DNA of 64,000 nt from Gambelia wislizenii (taxonomy: Eukaryota > Chordata > Lepidosauria > Squamata > Crotaphytidae). Of this stretch, positions 21,656 through 32,679 are shown one piece after another; position 1 is the stretch's first letter; every line of letters starts with the position of its first letter. The stretch is taken from the NCBI GenBank assembly GCA_030847615.1, contig JAUMIR010000001.1, positions 34,037,501 through 34,101,500 on the forward strand. The letters run 5' to 3'. The notes below the pieces were generated by a model. That model searched no databases, had not been told where the DNA came from, and was given only the letters and a program-made list of their open reading frames with translations. A program made the position numbers and the translations under genes.

Positions 21656-22160
21656 TTCTCCCCGCGCCAACAACTCGCTTCTATCTCCGACCCCTGTACT
21701 CGGCTGTCTGGTTTAATGTGAAGAACGCCTCCAAGCTCTTCTTTTCTAGGAAGGCTCACCTTTTGCCCAACTTACTCCAGAAAACAGAGCCCAAGTTCTG
21801 ACGTCTTTTCCGACCAAGGCCATCGGCTGCTGTTGTCATTGTGTCCCCACACCCAGCCCCGGTCATACTTTAGAGCTGCGTCGATTTTCCGATTCGCCCC
21901 GTATCAGGTTGCCTCTACAAAGCGACAGGAGCAGCAAAGGAACGGGGTGGAGAGATTGTTATCTTCCTGAACCGTTTGAACAACAATTGATAAAGAGACG
22001 CCTCATTCACTCAAGAGCAAGCCTGCTTCAGCCCCGGGCTTTGTTGGGTGTGTTTACCGACAAATAGGATGAGGAGGAAAAGTGATTATTAACACACTGA
22101 ACTGAATAAATTAGGAAAACATTTTGGTTTCTGCCTCTGGGTATTATTATCCTCTACGTC
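21656..22160. promoter_or_regulatory. Repeat-poor candidate regulatory block
   Basis: About 500 bp without recognisable repeats, 6.4-6.9 kb upstream of the SIX2 start codon. It contains a SOX-like AACAATTG (21982-21989) followed by ataaagag, and gattgttatcttcc just before it. SIX2 is controlled by distal enhancers in mammals. Whether this is one is inference. Confidence 0.3.
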
Positions 22161-22445
22161 TGTGGATCCGGAAAGTCTCGCTTATATACTTGACAGAGAT
22201 GGCCTCTCAGTTCCAAGCACAGACAGATCAGAGAGGCTGTGGTGTGCCGAGTTCAAATGTCTAGCCACAGGTTGCTCAAGATTCCTGGTCAAGATCGCAG
22301 ACTTGGGATTCCTGACGGCTGTGGGCAAGTCCCCTCGTGTACTGAAGATGACATTCTCTACGTCTGCATTCGGTCAGGGAAATGAAATTGCAGGACTGGC
22401 AGATGATTTGTTTAACGCAGTAAGTCATGCCTTTCTGATGTTCTC
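22161..22445. other. Unassigned
   Basis: No feature seen. Confidence 0.35.
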
Positions 22446-22653
22446 GCGTGCCTTCAAATTGTTTCTGACCTATGGCGACCCTAAGGTGAACCTATCATGG
22501 GATTTTCTTGGTAAGATTTGCTCAGAGAAGTTTGTCATTGCCTCCCTCTGAGGCTGAGAGGGTGTGGCCTTGGGGGTCACCCAACGGGTTTCCATGGCTG
22601 ACCGGGATTCGAAACCTGGTCTCCGGAGTCCTAGTCCAACACACCATGCTGGA
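22446..22653 (-). repeat. tRNA-derived SINE
   Basis: Reversed: gccttcaaattgtttctgac, ggcgaccctaaggtgaacct, ttcttggtaagatttgctca, then the head complement gggattcgaaacctggtctc. Confidence 0.82.
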
Positions 22654-22676
22654 TCTCAAGTTGTTTCTACAAAATA

Positions 22677-22734
22677 CACACACACACACACACGTTCCCC
22701 CCCCTCTGTATATATGTACACACACACACACACA
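22677..22734. repeat. (CA)n microsatellite pair
   Basis: Two CA runs (22677-22694 and 22718-22734) around a poly-C spacer. Confidence 0.9.
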
Positions 22735-23696
22735 CTAAATTGTGGCTATGAGAGAGAGAGCGCGCGCATTGCAGTATTTAAAACAAAACATTCCAGCAAC
22801 CTTTTAAGAAAAGTGTGAACGTATTCCCACGTTCGCAGATGGAAGGCCGGGCCACTGAGTAATTGCACGTCCTAGCTAGGATTCGAACTCGGGACTGTTC
22901 CTGTTGCCCGTCTTGGGCTGCAGTCTCCTGGTAACACACTCCTGACGGAGCAAGGCTTTAATAAACCCATTGGGGCTTACTTTTCAGTAGATACCGCTAG
23001 GATTACGTTGGTAGTGTCATAGCCACTAGTATAATGGTCACCTTGCTTATTCAGAAGAACTTGTTGGATTCTATGGACATTTACCATTCTGTGGACATTT
23101 ACCATATATATAAACATATTCGGTTTATTTATGGATATGGTTCCGGTTGATTTGCCTTGATTTTGTATTGCTATTAATGCGTTTTCGCCGTTTGCGCAGT
23201 TGTGTTTTGTAAGCCGCCTGGAATTTGGGACAAGCGTCCCAGTAGTGTTTGAAACGCCCAGCTCTGTTGATTTCAGCGAGCTGCTGAGCAGGACCTTTTA
23301 AAAGCATGAAAGTAAACTTTCCTTGACTTCTGTGGCACTACCTCCCACGAAAGTTTGCCTTAGATTACAACCTCAACAGCCGTTCCCTTAACGGCGTTAA
23401 TTGATTGATTGATTCAGATCTATCACTCTTTTTCTCCCGAGGGGACATCTAATCTGATAGGTGATGTAGCTAACACAGCCAGTAAGCTCTTCTAAGGTCG
23501 CCCCACCCCAAAGCACTTTTGGATTAACCAGGAAATTTCGCATAGGGTCGTTCAGTTCTTATCCCTCAGGGAATTCTCTTCGGTTTCACCAAAGCAGCAG
23601 TCCAAACTTTTTGTAGGATGTGATGTCCTACTTCCTTCAAGGAACCCTGAACGTGTGGGTTGCTCAGTGTACTTACATGAGGGTAAATCCCAGTAA
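22735..23696. other. Unassigned
   Basis: A fragment of the short cccattggggcttactttt repeat lies near 22970. A gattgattgattga run lies at 23400. No gene. Confidence 0.4.
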
Positions 23697-23803
23697 AGAG
23701 AGCCAACGTGGACTCGTAGTCGAGAGACCAGGGTTCGAATCTCCCGATCGGCCATGGAAACCCTCTGAGTGACCTTAGACAAATCGCACCCTCTCAGCCT
23801 TCT
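23697..23803 (+). repeat. tRNA-derived SINE, part 1
   Basis: Head (gggttcgaatctcccgatcg) and body (gtgaccttagacaaatcgca) up to ctctcagcctt, where a 5S-headed SINE interrupts. It resumes at 24029. Confidence 0.82.
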
Positions 23804-24028
23804 GTGTCTATATGCCTTCAAGTCGCCTGCACTTATGGCGACCTCATGAATACCATTGAGTTTTCTTAGGCAAGGAATATTCAGAGTTTTGGAAGGAAGA
23901 GTTTTGCCAGCTCCTTCCTTTGAAATATAGCCTACAGCACCTGGTATTCATTTGCGGTCTCCCACCCAAATACGAACCAGGGCTGATCCTATCAGCCAGG
24001 ATCTGGTGCCTTTGGAGTATATAGGCTC
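23804..24028 (-). repeat. 5S-rRNA-derived SINE inserted in a tRNA SINE
   Basis: Reversed. Its tail (tatatgccttcaagtcgcct, gcacttatggcgacc) comes first. Then comes a head matching the complement of the 5S rRNA promoter region: ggtctcccacccaaatac, gaaccagggctgatcc and atctggtgcctttgg. Confidence 0.82.
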
Positions 24029-24152
24029 TTAGATTAAGGCAGCGGCAAACCTCCTCTGAATACATCTTGCCAAGAAAACCCCAGAAAATGGTCGTCTTAG
24101 GGTCGCCACGAGCTGGAAACTATTTGAAGGCAAAACAACAACAACAACAAAA
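24029..24152 (+). repeat. tRNA-derived SINE, part 2
   Basis: Continues with cggcaaacctcctctgaata, cttgccaagaaaacccc and the tail ttagggtcgccacgagctgg, ending in (CAA)n. Confidence 0.82.
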
Positions 24153-24161
24153 TCGCCGTGA

Positions 24162-24384
24162 AGAACCAGGGCGGTGCAGTGCTTTGGACTAGGACTCTGG
24201 CAAATTGTAGTTTGCCCCTGCTCCGCCATGAAAACCCATTAGCTGACCTTGGTCAAGTCACACTCTCTCAGACTCAGAGGAAGGCAAAGGCAACCCCCCC
24301 TCTGAACAAATCTTGCCAAGAAAACCCCATGATAGGTTCGCCATAAGTCAGACACCGACTTGACGGCACACAACAACAATAACA
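24162..24384 (+). repeat. tRNA-derived SINE
   Basis: Full copy from agaaccagggcggtgcagtg to gacttgacggcacacaac, with a decayed B-box. It follows the previous SINE almost directly. Confidence 0.82.
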
Positions 24385-25448
24385 CCAAAATCAACGTCGG
24401 GGCTAGCAATTGGACTGAGGGCAATACATTTAACAGGCCTTCTATTTGAAAAGTCACGCATATCCCGCGGCTGTTCCGCTGCTAACATATCCGCATTTGC
24501 TAGTAAATCTCGTTGAATTCCGCGTTTGCCTTCCGCAAACGAGAATGGCAACGCAGCACTAATAACGGGATAAAGGATTGCAATCAAAATATCTGTTGGA
24601 AGTCAGAGTGAAACGTTTTGTTTCCGACTTTCCGGGTTCCCGTCGGATCATCCGCTGAAGGATCGCGCCCTCCGGCTCTGTGCTGACCGGGTCTCCCACT
24701 CCCCAAACTTGGAAATCATTCCGAACTTTCAGGAAAGTTTACTTTGGGCGCAAGGTCCCGAATCGCACGCAGGGGAAATCTCGTTAAAGTCATTGGATCC
24801 GACTAGCGAAAAGTTGTCTGGCTCGAAGGTTTGCACTGATCGCAACCGAGGGCTTGAAAATACACCGAACTCTGGGGTCGATTTCTTCCCCCGTTTCAGT
24901 GGTAATCTGGCCAAATCACCCTCCCGTCTCTTTTAAATGCAGTCTCTTGAGGAGCTATTGAGTTTTAAAGAGAAGTCGAGTTTTTAGTCAAGATCGAACA
25001 AGTCTTCCCATAAAGGGAGAAGAAGCGCGGACCGTCCCATAAGATGGGAAGAAAGAGAGAAGGAGAGAAAAAGGCAGGAAGGAGAGGGAAAAAAGAAACT
25101 AAAAAGACCTTTGAGAGAACAGCTGCTGTTGAAATGAAGCAGTGAGAGTGCTGCGCTTGTTCTTCTTCCCAAGTTACTTTCCTTTTTCACGCTGAGTAAC
25201 CCCCCCTCCAGCCCTTACTTTTAGCTTCCCAGGGCTTGCAAATCGCGGTCCCGATTCCTCCCCTTCGAGGTAAAGTTATTTGGGTTTCCCAGCCAGCCCG
25301 ACTCACTCTCTTCCTCCCAGGTCGTCCTCCGGGAAGATCGAAGCCCCCCAAAGCGAAGAGCGGGTGGCTCCGAAGCGCAAGGGGATTACCCCGGTTTAGC
25401 GGAGACTCTGAAAGATCCCAGGACGGCTTGGGTTGTTCAACCGACCTT
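24385..25448. other. Unassigned, repeat-poor
   Basis: No gene or clear repeat. A purine-rich stretch lies at 25040-25105. Confidence 0.35.
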
Positions 25449-25545
25449 ATAGAATCATAGAATCATAGAATTGCAGAGTTGGAAGAGACCACGAGGGCCA
25501 TCCAGTCCAACCCCCCTGCCATCCTGACCTTCTAGGATGGCAGAG
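25449..25545 (-). mobile_element. CR1 3' end
   Basis: tagaatcatagaatcataga, then ttggaagagaccacgagg and gccatccagtccaacc on the + strand. Only the last 100 bp or so of a CR1. Confidence 0.85.
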
Positions 25546-27519
25546 GCCTGAGGACCTCTGAGGTTCCCCGCCGTTGGCCCCTAGGGGTGGTTGACTTCCC
25601 TGGTCCAGGCTCGGAAAGAACAGGCAAAATATCTCCCCAATTCTCCAGGTGTTAGTGAGACCTCCCGGCCTCTTAACCTGCTTCCAGTCCTGCCAGAATG
25701 TGCGGCCCCCGGCATTTAGCGAGAGTTCCCTTGAGCCTAGGCAGAATGCTTTTCTCCCTCCGCTTCCTTTAAGCAACCAAGGTCTAGAAGTAACCCTTGT
25801 GTGGGGGGGTGGAATTTCTAGCCAGGATCGAAAGCCCGGGACCCCTCCTTTGGTCAATTAAGGTCTAGGGCTACCTTCATCGGGGCGGCTGACTTTGGAG
25901 AAGATGCCCTGAAAAGGAAACTAGGACCCCCAAAGAAATTTCCGTCGCAAAATGGGGGTGGACGATCCACACCCGGAAAAAGGGCCCGCACGGGATGAAG
26001 CAAAGGAGGACGAGGCACGCAGCCGGCCCGGTAGCCTGTTTCTCTCCCTCCCCCCCAAAAATCATGGAGAATTCATCCAGAACTCGCGTTCACTCACTTG
26101 TTCATCTAAACTGTCTTGGATTCCCGCTTGGAGCCTCTCTCGTCCGCCTGTATCTTCTTTCCTCTTGATCTTTGCCCCCAACGCACCCACACCCACCCAC
26201 CCACCCACTGTAGTGATGACATTTTCTATTGAGAAAGGAAGAGGCGACATTCACAGATGGCGAAGAGTCAAACCGAGAAGAGGAAATGTACCTACCTATC
26301 TCCGTTTCTATCTCAACGAAGCACCCGCCGGATCATAGTCAGAGCGGATGGGTGTGTTGCAAGGCTGCTAGACGGTGGTTGCCTGTTTGAACTGTGCAGT
26401 TCTTAAAAAGGAAGGGGGAGAGATTTAAGGGGGGGGGACATTTTTGGAGTTTCAACTATCCTTCGAAATTCAGGTGTCCAACCGCTTGGAATTTCAAGGA
26501 ACTGAATGCCAAGTGGGTGTATTTTCTATGGGAGGCATATTCCTTCAGGAGCCATTTCGCCCTGCTGAACTTCAACCGGAGCTCCACCCTATACGAGGCC
26601 ACTGCAAAGTCACCTCCTCTGAGCCCAACGTAGCTTACTCCCAGGTAAGTGTGCATAGGATGGCAGCCTCAGTAAAGATTTTTTTAAAGTTTCGAATTAG
26701 GCTACAGTCCTAGTTTTCGCCTTTACTTGGAAACCAGCTGCCTCGTGATTACTAGTGCTATATATCTCCAGGTCAAAAATACACGAAAATCCGTCATGTG
26801 TATGAAGGCGCCCAAGTTGTATAGATAAATTGCTAAAGGCCAGGGAGAAAGAGCGACGTTTAAAAAGTGTCTCCTTCCTTTTTCGCACTTGATTTTCAAT
26901 GCATCTGAAAGTGGAAGAATTTTAGAAGGTCGAGATTGGCCGCAGCTTGGAAAATCGGTTCGTTTAAATGTGGCCCGAGATCTAAAAGACCTGGTAGCTG
27001 TAAACGCAAGAGAAAAGGAAGCTCGGGCTTTTACGGGTCATCCCCCCCCCCGCCACCTTTCTAAACTAAATTAGAACAGAAACAAACACACAAACAAGTG
27101 GAGAGAAAAAAAGGATGACCCTAGTGAAAGTCAAAACTGCGGCATTCCCATAGAAACTGGCGGACAAACCTCCCCAGAGTCTATAAGGCGCTCCAAAGAG
27201 ATCCAGGCAAAAGTTTTCCCGCAAACTTTGGGAATGCTGGAAAGGATCAGGACAAGGGAATTTGAATGGTTGGTCTGGGGGAACCCGTCGGTGTTGTAGC
27301 GCCCCCGCTGTCAGTCAGCTGTTAGGCCCGGGTGGAACTCTGCACCTTCACACACACTCACACACACACACACACACACACGTACACCCCACGGGCGCGC
27401 GCGGCTCCCCTCTTCTCTTCCCGTGTTTCTCCGTGTCAATCACAGCGGGCAGTTTCCCCCCTCCCTCTTCCCAAAATCTGCCACCCCTCCTCCCCTCCCC
27501 TACCTCCTAAGATCCCAGC
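25546..27519. other. SIX2 upstream flank, no gene
   Basis: Mostly unique-looking sequence. It holds one gcttactcccaggtaagtg short repeat at about 26630-26665 and a (CA)n run at 27352-27382. Short frames have no family motif. Confidence 0.4.
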
Positions 27520-27735
27520 TCCGAAAAGCCCTCCTCTGAGTGGCTCGGAGCAATCTGTCAACCAAGCCGGGGGAGCCACCTCCAAACAGATCGGGTTACT
27601 TTTGACAGACAGCGTCGCCATGGCAAATAATTTGATTAAAACGATTGTCTTCTCCTTGGCAGTCCCCGGGTCAGATCACTGGACCAATCACGGCGCGGCT
27701 AATCACTTTTGCATGCTCGTTTTAGAATAATATTA
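27520..27735 (+). promoter_or_regulatory. SIX2: SIX2 proximal upstream motif cluster
   Basis: A block about 0.8-1.0 kb before the start codon, without repeats. Visible motifs: CTGTCA (27555-27560) and TGACAG (27603-27608), MEIS/TGIF-type and in opposite orientations; TTTGATTAAAACGATTG from 27631 (homeodomain/HOX-PBX-like); CCAAT at 27684-27688; GCTAATCAC from 27698; octamer-like TTTGCATG at 27708-27715. Mammalian Six2 is controlled in part through upstream homeodomain sites. That this block is the counterpart is inference. Confidence 0.5.
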
Positions 27736-27736
27736 T

Positions 27737-27895
27737 TTGGAAAAAGAAAGAGAGAGAGAGAGAGGAAGAAAAAGAAGAAAGGAGGAGGAGGAGGAGGAGG
27801 AGAGACCCGGCAAAAAGAGAGGAGAAAAGAGAAAGGAGAGGAGAGAGAAGAAAAGGTGGAGACGGAGGAGGAAGACGAGGGAGGGGGCCTCGGGA
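27737..27895. repeat. Homopurine tract
   Basis: About 160 bp that is almost all A/G on the + strand, with (GA)n and (GGA)n sections and only a few pyrimidines. It sits between the motif cluster and the SIX2 leader. Confidence 0.85.
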
Positions 27896-29116
<1,221 letters not shown>

Positions 29117-29269
29117 TAAGTACAGCCCCTCCGCCCTTTCTCTCGCCCGCCGGCAGCAAAAGACGGGGGCTGGGGGGGGGGAGAGTGAACCGGGCCTTCC
29201 TTTTCCAGGGTAACGGGGGGGGGTACTTGTTTAGGAGCACAACCCCCAGAAACGTTCAGCTTCCAAGCC

Positions 29270-29745
29270 ACGTCCTCGGAAACTTTCTGGGAGTTATAGT
29301 TTCCAAAAATTAACTCCCCCCACCCCAAGCTCTTTCTGGGAGACGTCTCAAACAAATAACTCTTGTCCGGCTCCTTCTGGCAACTGTAGTCTCAAAAATA
29401 TCAACTTTCCCCCAGCTCTCTCTGGGAGATTTCTCAAACAAAAAACTCTTCTCCGGCTCCTCTGGCAATTGTGTCTCAAAACATTAACTTTCCCCCAGCT
29501 CTCTCTAGGAGATTTCTCAAACAAAAAACTCTTCTCCGGCTCCTCTGGCAACTGTAGTCTCAAAAAATTAACTTTCCCCCAGCTTTCTCTGGGAGATGTC
29601 TCAAACAAATAACTCTTCTCCCCCTCTTTCTGGCAACTGTAGTTTCAAACAATTAACACCCCTCCCCGCTTTTTCTGAGAGTTGTAGTTTTAAACAAATC
29701 ACTTTCCCCGGCTTTTTCTGGGAGTTGTAGTTTCAAACAAACAAT
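29270..29745. repeat. Tandem repeat, about 84-bp unit
   Basis: About five units, each with aactttcccccagctctctc, gggagatttctcaaac, aactcttctccggctcct and tctggcaactgtagtctc. Unit starts are spaced about 91, 83, 84 and 84 bp. It lies 160 bp inside the intron, next to the donor. The motif resembles the arms of eroded MITEs. Confidence 0.85.
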
Positions 29746-30299
29746 TCCCCCCCCCCGCCAAGCTCTGGGTTTCTTTCATAATTGAACTCCAAGCTACCTG
29801 CGCTTACTGGGTCGTAAACTCCCCACCCCTTTGAGGTCAAGGTGAAATTATTTCAGAGCAAGCCCTCCAAGGATTGAGGCTGCCATGTGTTGAGAGCGCG
29901 CTCAGCTTCAGCACTTACTCTGGAGTAGGAAGAGACGAAAGTAAAGACCCTTTCCAGGAAATCTTAAGAGTTTCTGTCCTCCTTGTCTAAACGAACCACC
30001 CGTTTGACAGTTGACGCCGTTTCGTTAAAACGAGACGTTATTATATAGAAAGTTTTCCGGGTCTTTCCGTTCGCCGTCCGGTTTCCTCTAGAGCTAGTTG
30101 ATGGACTTTTCAGGTAATGTTTTTCCTCGAGAATTAAAAAAAAAATAATCGGGCTGCGGGTCCAAAGGCAAATTTAGACTCAGACTCCAAGCCACGTCCT
30201 CCGAAAACTAATTTGAAAGAAGTGCCCTGGTGTTTTAAGTGAACAGAAGGGGCGGGTTGGAAATGAACCCCGTCATCTTCTTTCGCTGGATCTGCTTTC
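29746..30299. other. Intron, unassigned
   Basis: No repeat or gene recognised. Confidence 0.35.
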
Positions 30300-30524
30300 G
30301 CTGTAAGTCACCAGATCCCATCTGATATTGGAAGCTAAGCGGACGGCCCTGGTTAGTGCTTGGATGGGGGACCATCAATGAATACCAGGTGCTGTGGGCT
30401 ATTTTTTCAGAGGAAGGAATTGAGAAAACCACCTTTGAGTATTCCTTGCCCAAGAAAACCCTATGAATTTAATGGGGTCGCCATAAAGTCAACAGGCAAC
30501 TTGAAGACATACATACACACAGCA
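30300..30524 (+). repeat. 5S-rRNA-derived SINE
   Basis: The head matches the 5S rRNA internal promoter region: ggaagctaagcggacggccc, tggttagtgcttggatgg and ataccaggtgctgtgggc. The tail is the one used by the tRNA SINEs: gggtcgccataaagtcaaca, then cttgaagacatac. Confidence 0.85.
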
Positions 30525-32439
30525 GATTATGGGAAATTCAATTTAACTTCTTGTATAGGTAATTAAAGCCATATCCAAATCATTTCGCTTTGCAGACAGA
30601 GGCCTAAATCCCTTTGCTTATTCCAACAAAACCCATTGGATCACGCCCTGAATGTTGAGTCAACATTGAAGTAAATCCCATTGATTGAATGGGTTTACTC
30701 TAGGTGGAACTAGCAGCTGGATTTAGGCCAGAAAGACTCCTGGAAAAAATCACTTTTGTTACCCTCCTAGCTAATATCTAATCTATTTTAAAATTCGCCC
30801 CAAGTTTTTAGCAGATCCAAGGTCACAGTCATAATCCCGGGAAATACCTTCAACAACCTTACTTCGGATGAGAGCAACATTGAAGTTTGTGATCCTCTAT
30901 AATATTTACCTGTATGTACTCTCCCCCTGCGCGCTGAGCACTCCGGGGTGTGTGTACTTCCCTCACCGTAGGATTGCGTTGCTGGACTGAAGCAAATTGT
31001 GAGCTGATCGTACCCAGCCGCTCCATTGATTTCAATCGGATCAGTGTAGGAACCATTGAAAATAAAAGTGACTGGTCCCAACAGCCGTAACAAACGTCGC
31101 TGGCAGATTTGGGGCCTCCTACTCTCGACTCAAGCCTCTCTGAGGCTGGAGCCGGATGGTCAAAGTCCCTACCTTGGCCAATAAATTTCAAGACAGAAAT
31201 TATGCTCCCAATTAACTCCTTTCCGGGGATCGGTTGTAAATCTCTCTTTTTTGTTTAACAAATTTCTTTAATTTCCCATGAATGCCAATTTAAAAAAAGA
31301 GACCCCCCCACCTCCTCTTCCATGCACTTGGACTAGGATTATTGTGAAACTATCAGCATCCACTTTCTTGGAAAGACAGCCCAATAGTTTGGGCTCAGTT
31401 TGAAGCCGAAGTGCGGCTGCTTCTCTATCTACCTGGAGGCAAGCTCCTTTCATTTCGGTAAGACTTGTAACGGAAGGCTTGGTGGAGTTTCCAGAATGAG
31501 CGATGATAGCGAAGAATGATAAGAGCTTTCATTTATGGAATCATCTAATTAGAAAAAAAATCGTCAGAGATTCCATGCGGGTGTCTGTATTCTTCATTTC
31601 CCCGTGCAGTTGATTTTCTCTGATTACAAAGCTTTCATTGGTTCTAAGAGGACTACTCTGGAGTAAAGGTGGTGCCAATTGTAACAATGCGGGTAACTTT
31701 AAAGTTGCTATACTCTTTACTTATATGTCAATCCAATAATGTGCGTCTTATCTAGAAATTCTTGGGCCTTACCTATATAAATAAATATAAACTCGTGCTA
31801 CACATCCCTCTTAGTAGCATATATTATTTCCGGAGCCAAACTAGTTTCAGGCACAGTAATACTGGAAGGTTTATATTTCGAACAATTGCAACTTAATATA
31901 TATATTCTCAGAGGACCACTTTTCTGCGGGGGGGGGGGACATACTTAATTCGTTCAGGATAGATTTTGAAGGACGTTGTTTTGAGTAGTAGTACTCGGTG
32001 CAATTGTATTTATTCTGCTTATGAATCTACCTTTCTGAGTTTAGCGGGACTTATTGCTAGGTAAGCGCATAAAAGATTGCAGCCAGCCAACCCACTGTGG
32101 TGTCAAGGCGAGAAGGTTTTCCCAAACGTGTATATCTATCAGAGCTTGGAAAAGTTATTTTAAGGGACTACAACTCCCAGAAGTATAGCCAGGAGATTCT
32201 AGGAGTTGTAGTTCCCAAAGGTTACTTTCCTAAACTCTTATATAATGTAGTAGAAAACAGAAACCAAGAAACCTTTGATGGGCTCTGATCGGATGAAAAC
32301 TGGGCAGGAAAACCTTTTAAAAAACCGAGGCAAAGTGAAACAAAGACGCCATAGTCACGAAGACGTCGCAGTCGCCAGGTCTCTCTAGGCTGGAGAGAGA
32401 ACAACGCACCCCTCCTTTCTATGGGGCCCTGTTAGGTGG
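30525..32439. other. Intron, unassigned
   Basis: Mostly unique-looking. The 32165-32215 phrase (gggactacaactcccagaag and its complement) resembles MITE arms. No gene. Confidence 0.35.
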
Positions 32440-32679
32440 GCATGTGTGTGTGTGTTTGTGTGCCTTCAAGTCGCCTGTTACCCCCATGAATTTCATAGGG
32501 TTTTCTTAGGCAAGGAATACAGTACTTAGAGGTGATTTTTGCTAATTCCTTCCTCTGAAATATAGTCTATAGCTACTGGCATTCCTTGGTGGTCTCCCAT
32601 CCAAGTACTAACCATGGCTGAACCTACTTAGCTTCCAAGATCAGACAGGATCTGGTGCCTTTAGAGTATTTAGGCCATG
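32440..32679 (-). repeat. 5S-rRNA-derived SINE
   Basis: Reversed: gtgtgccttcaagtcgcctg, ttcttaggcaaggaatacag, then the 5S complement ggtctcccatccaagtacta, accatggctgaacc and atcagacaggatctggtgcc. Confidence 0.88.

Noticed and set aside
29270..29745. Tandem array as a CRISPR array
   Set aside because: Vertebrate context. The units are contiguous without unique spacers.
30300..30410. 5S rRNA gene
   Set aside because: Only the promoter-like half is present, fused to a SINE tail and repeated at two other sites.
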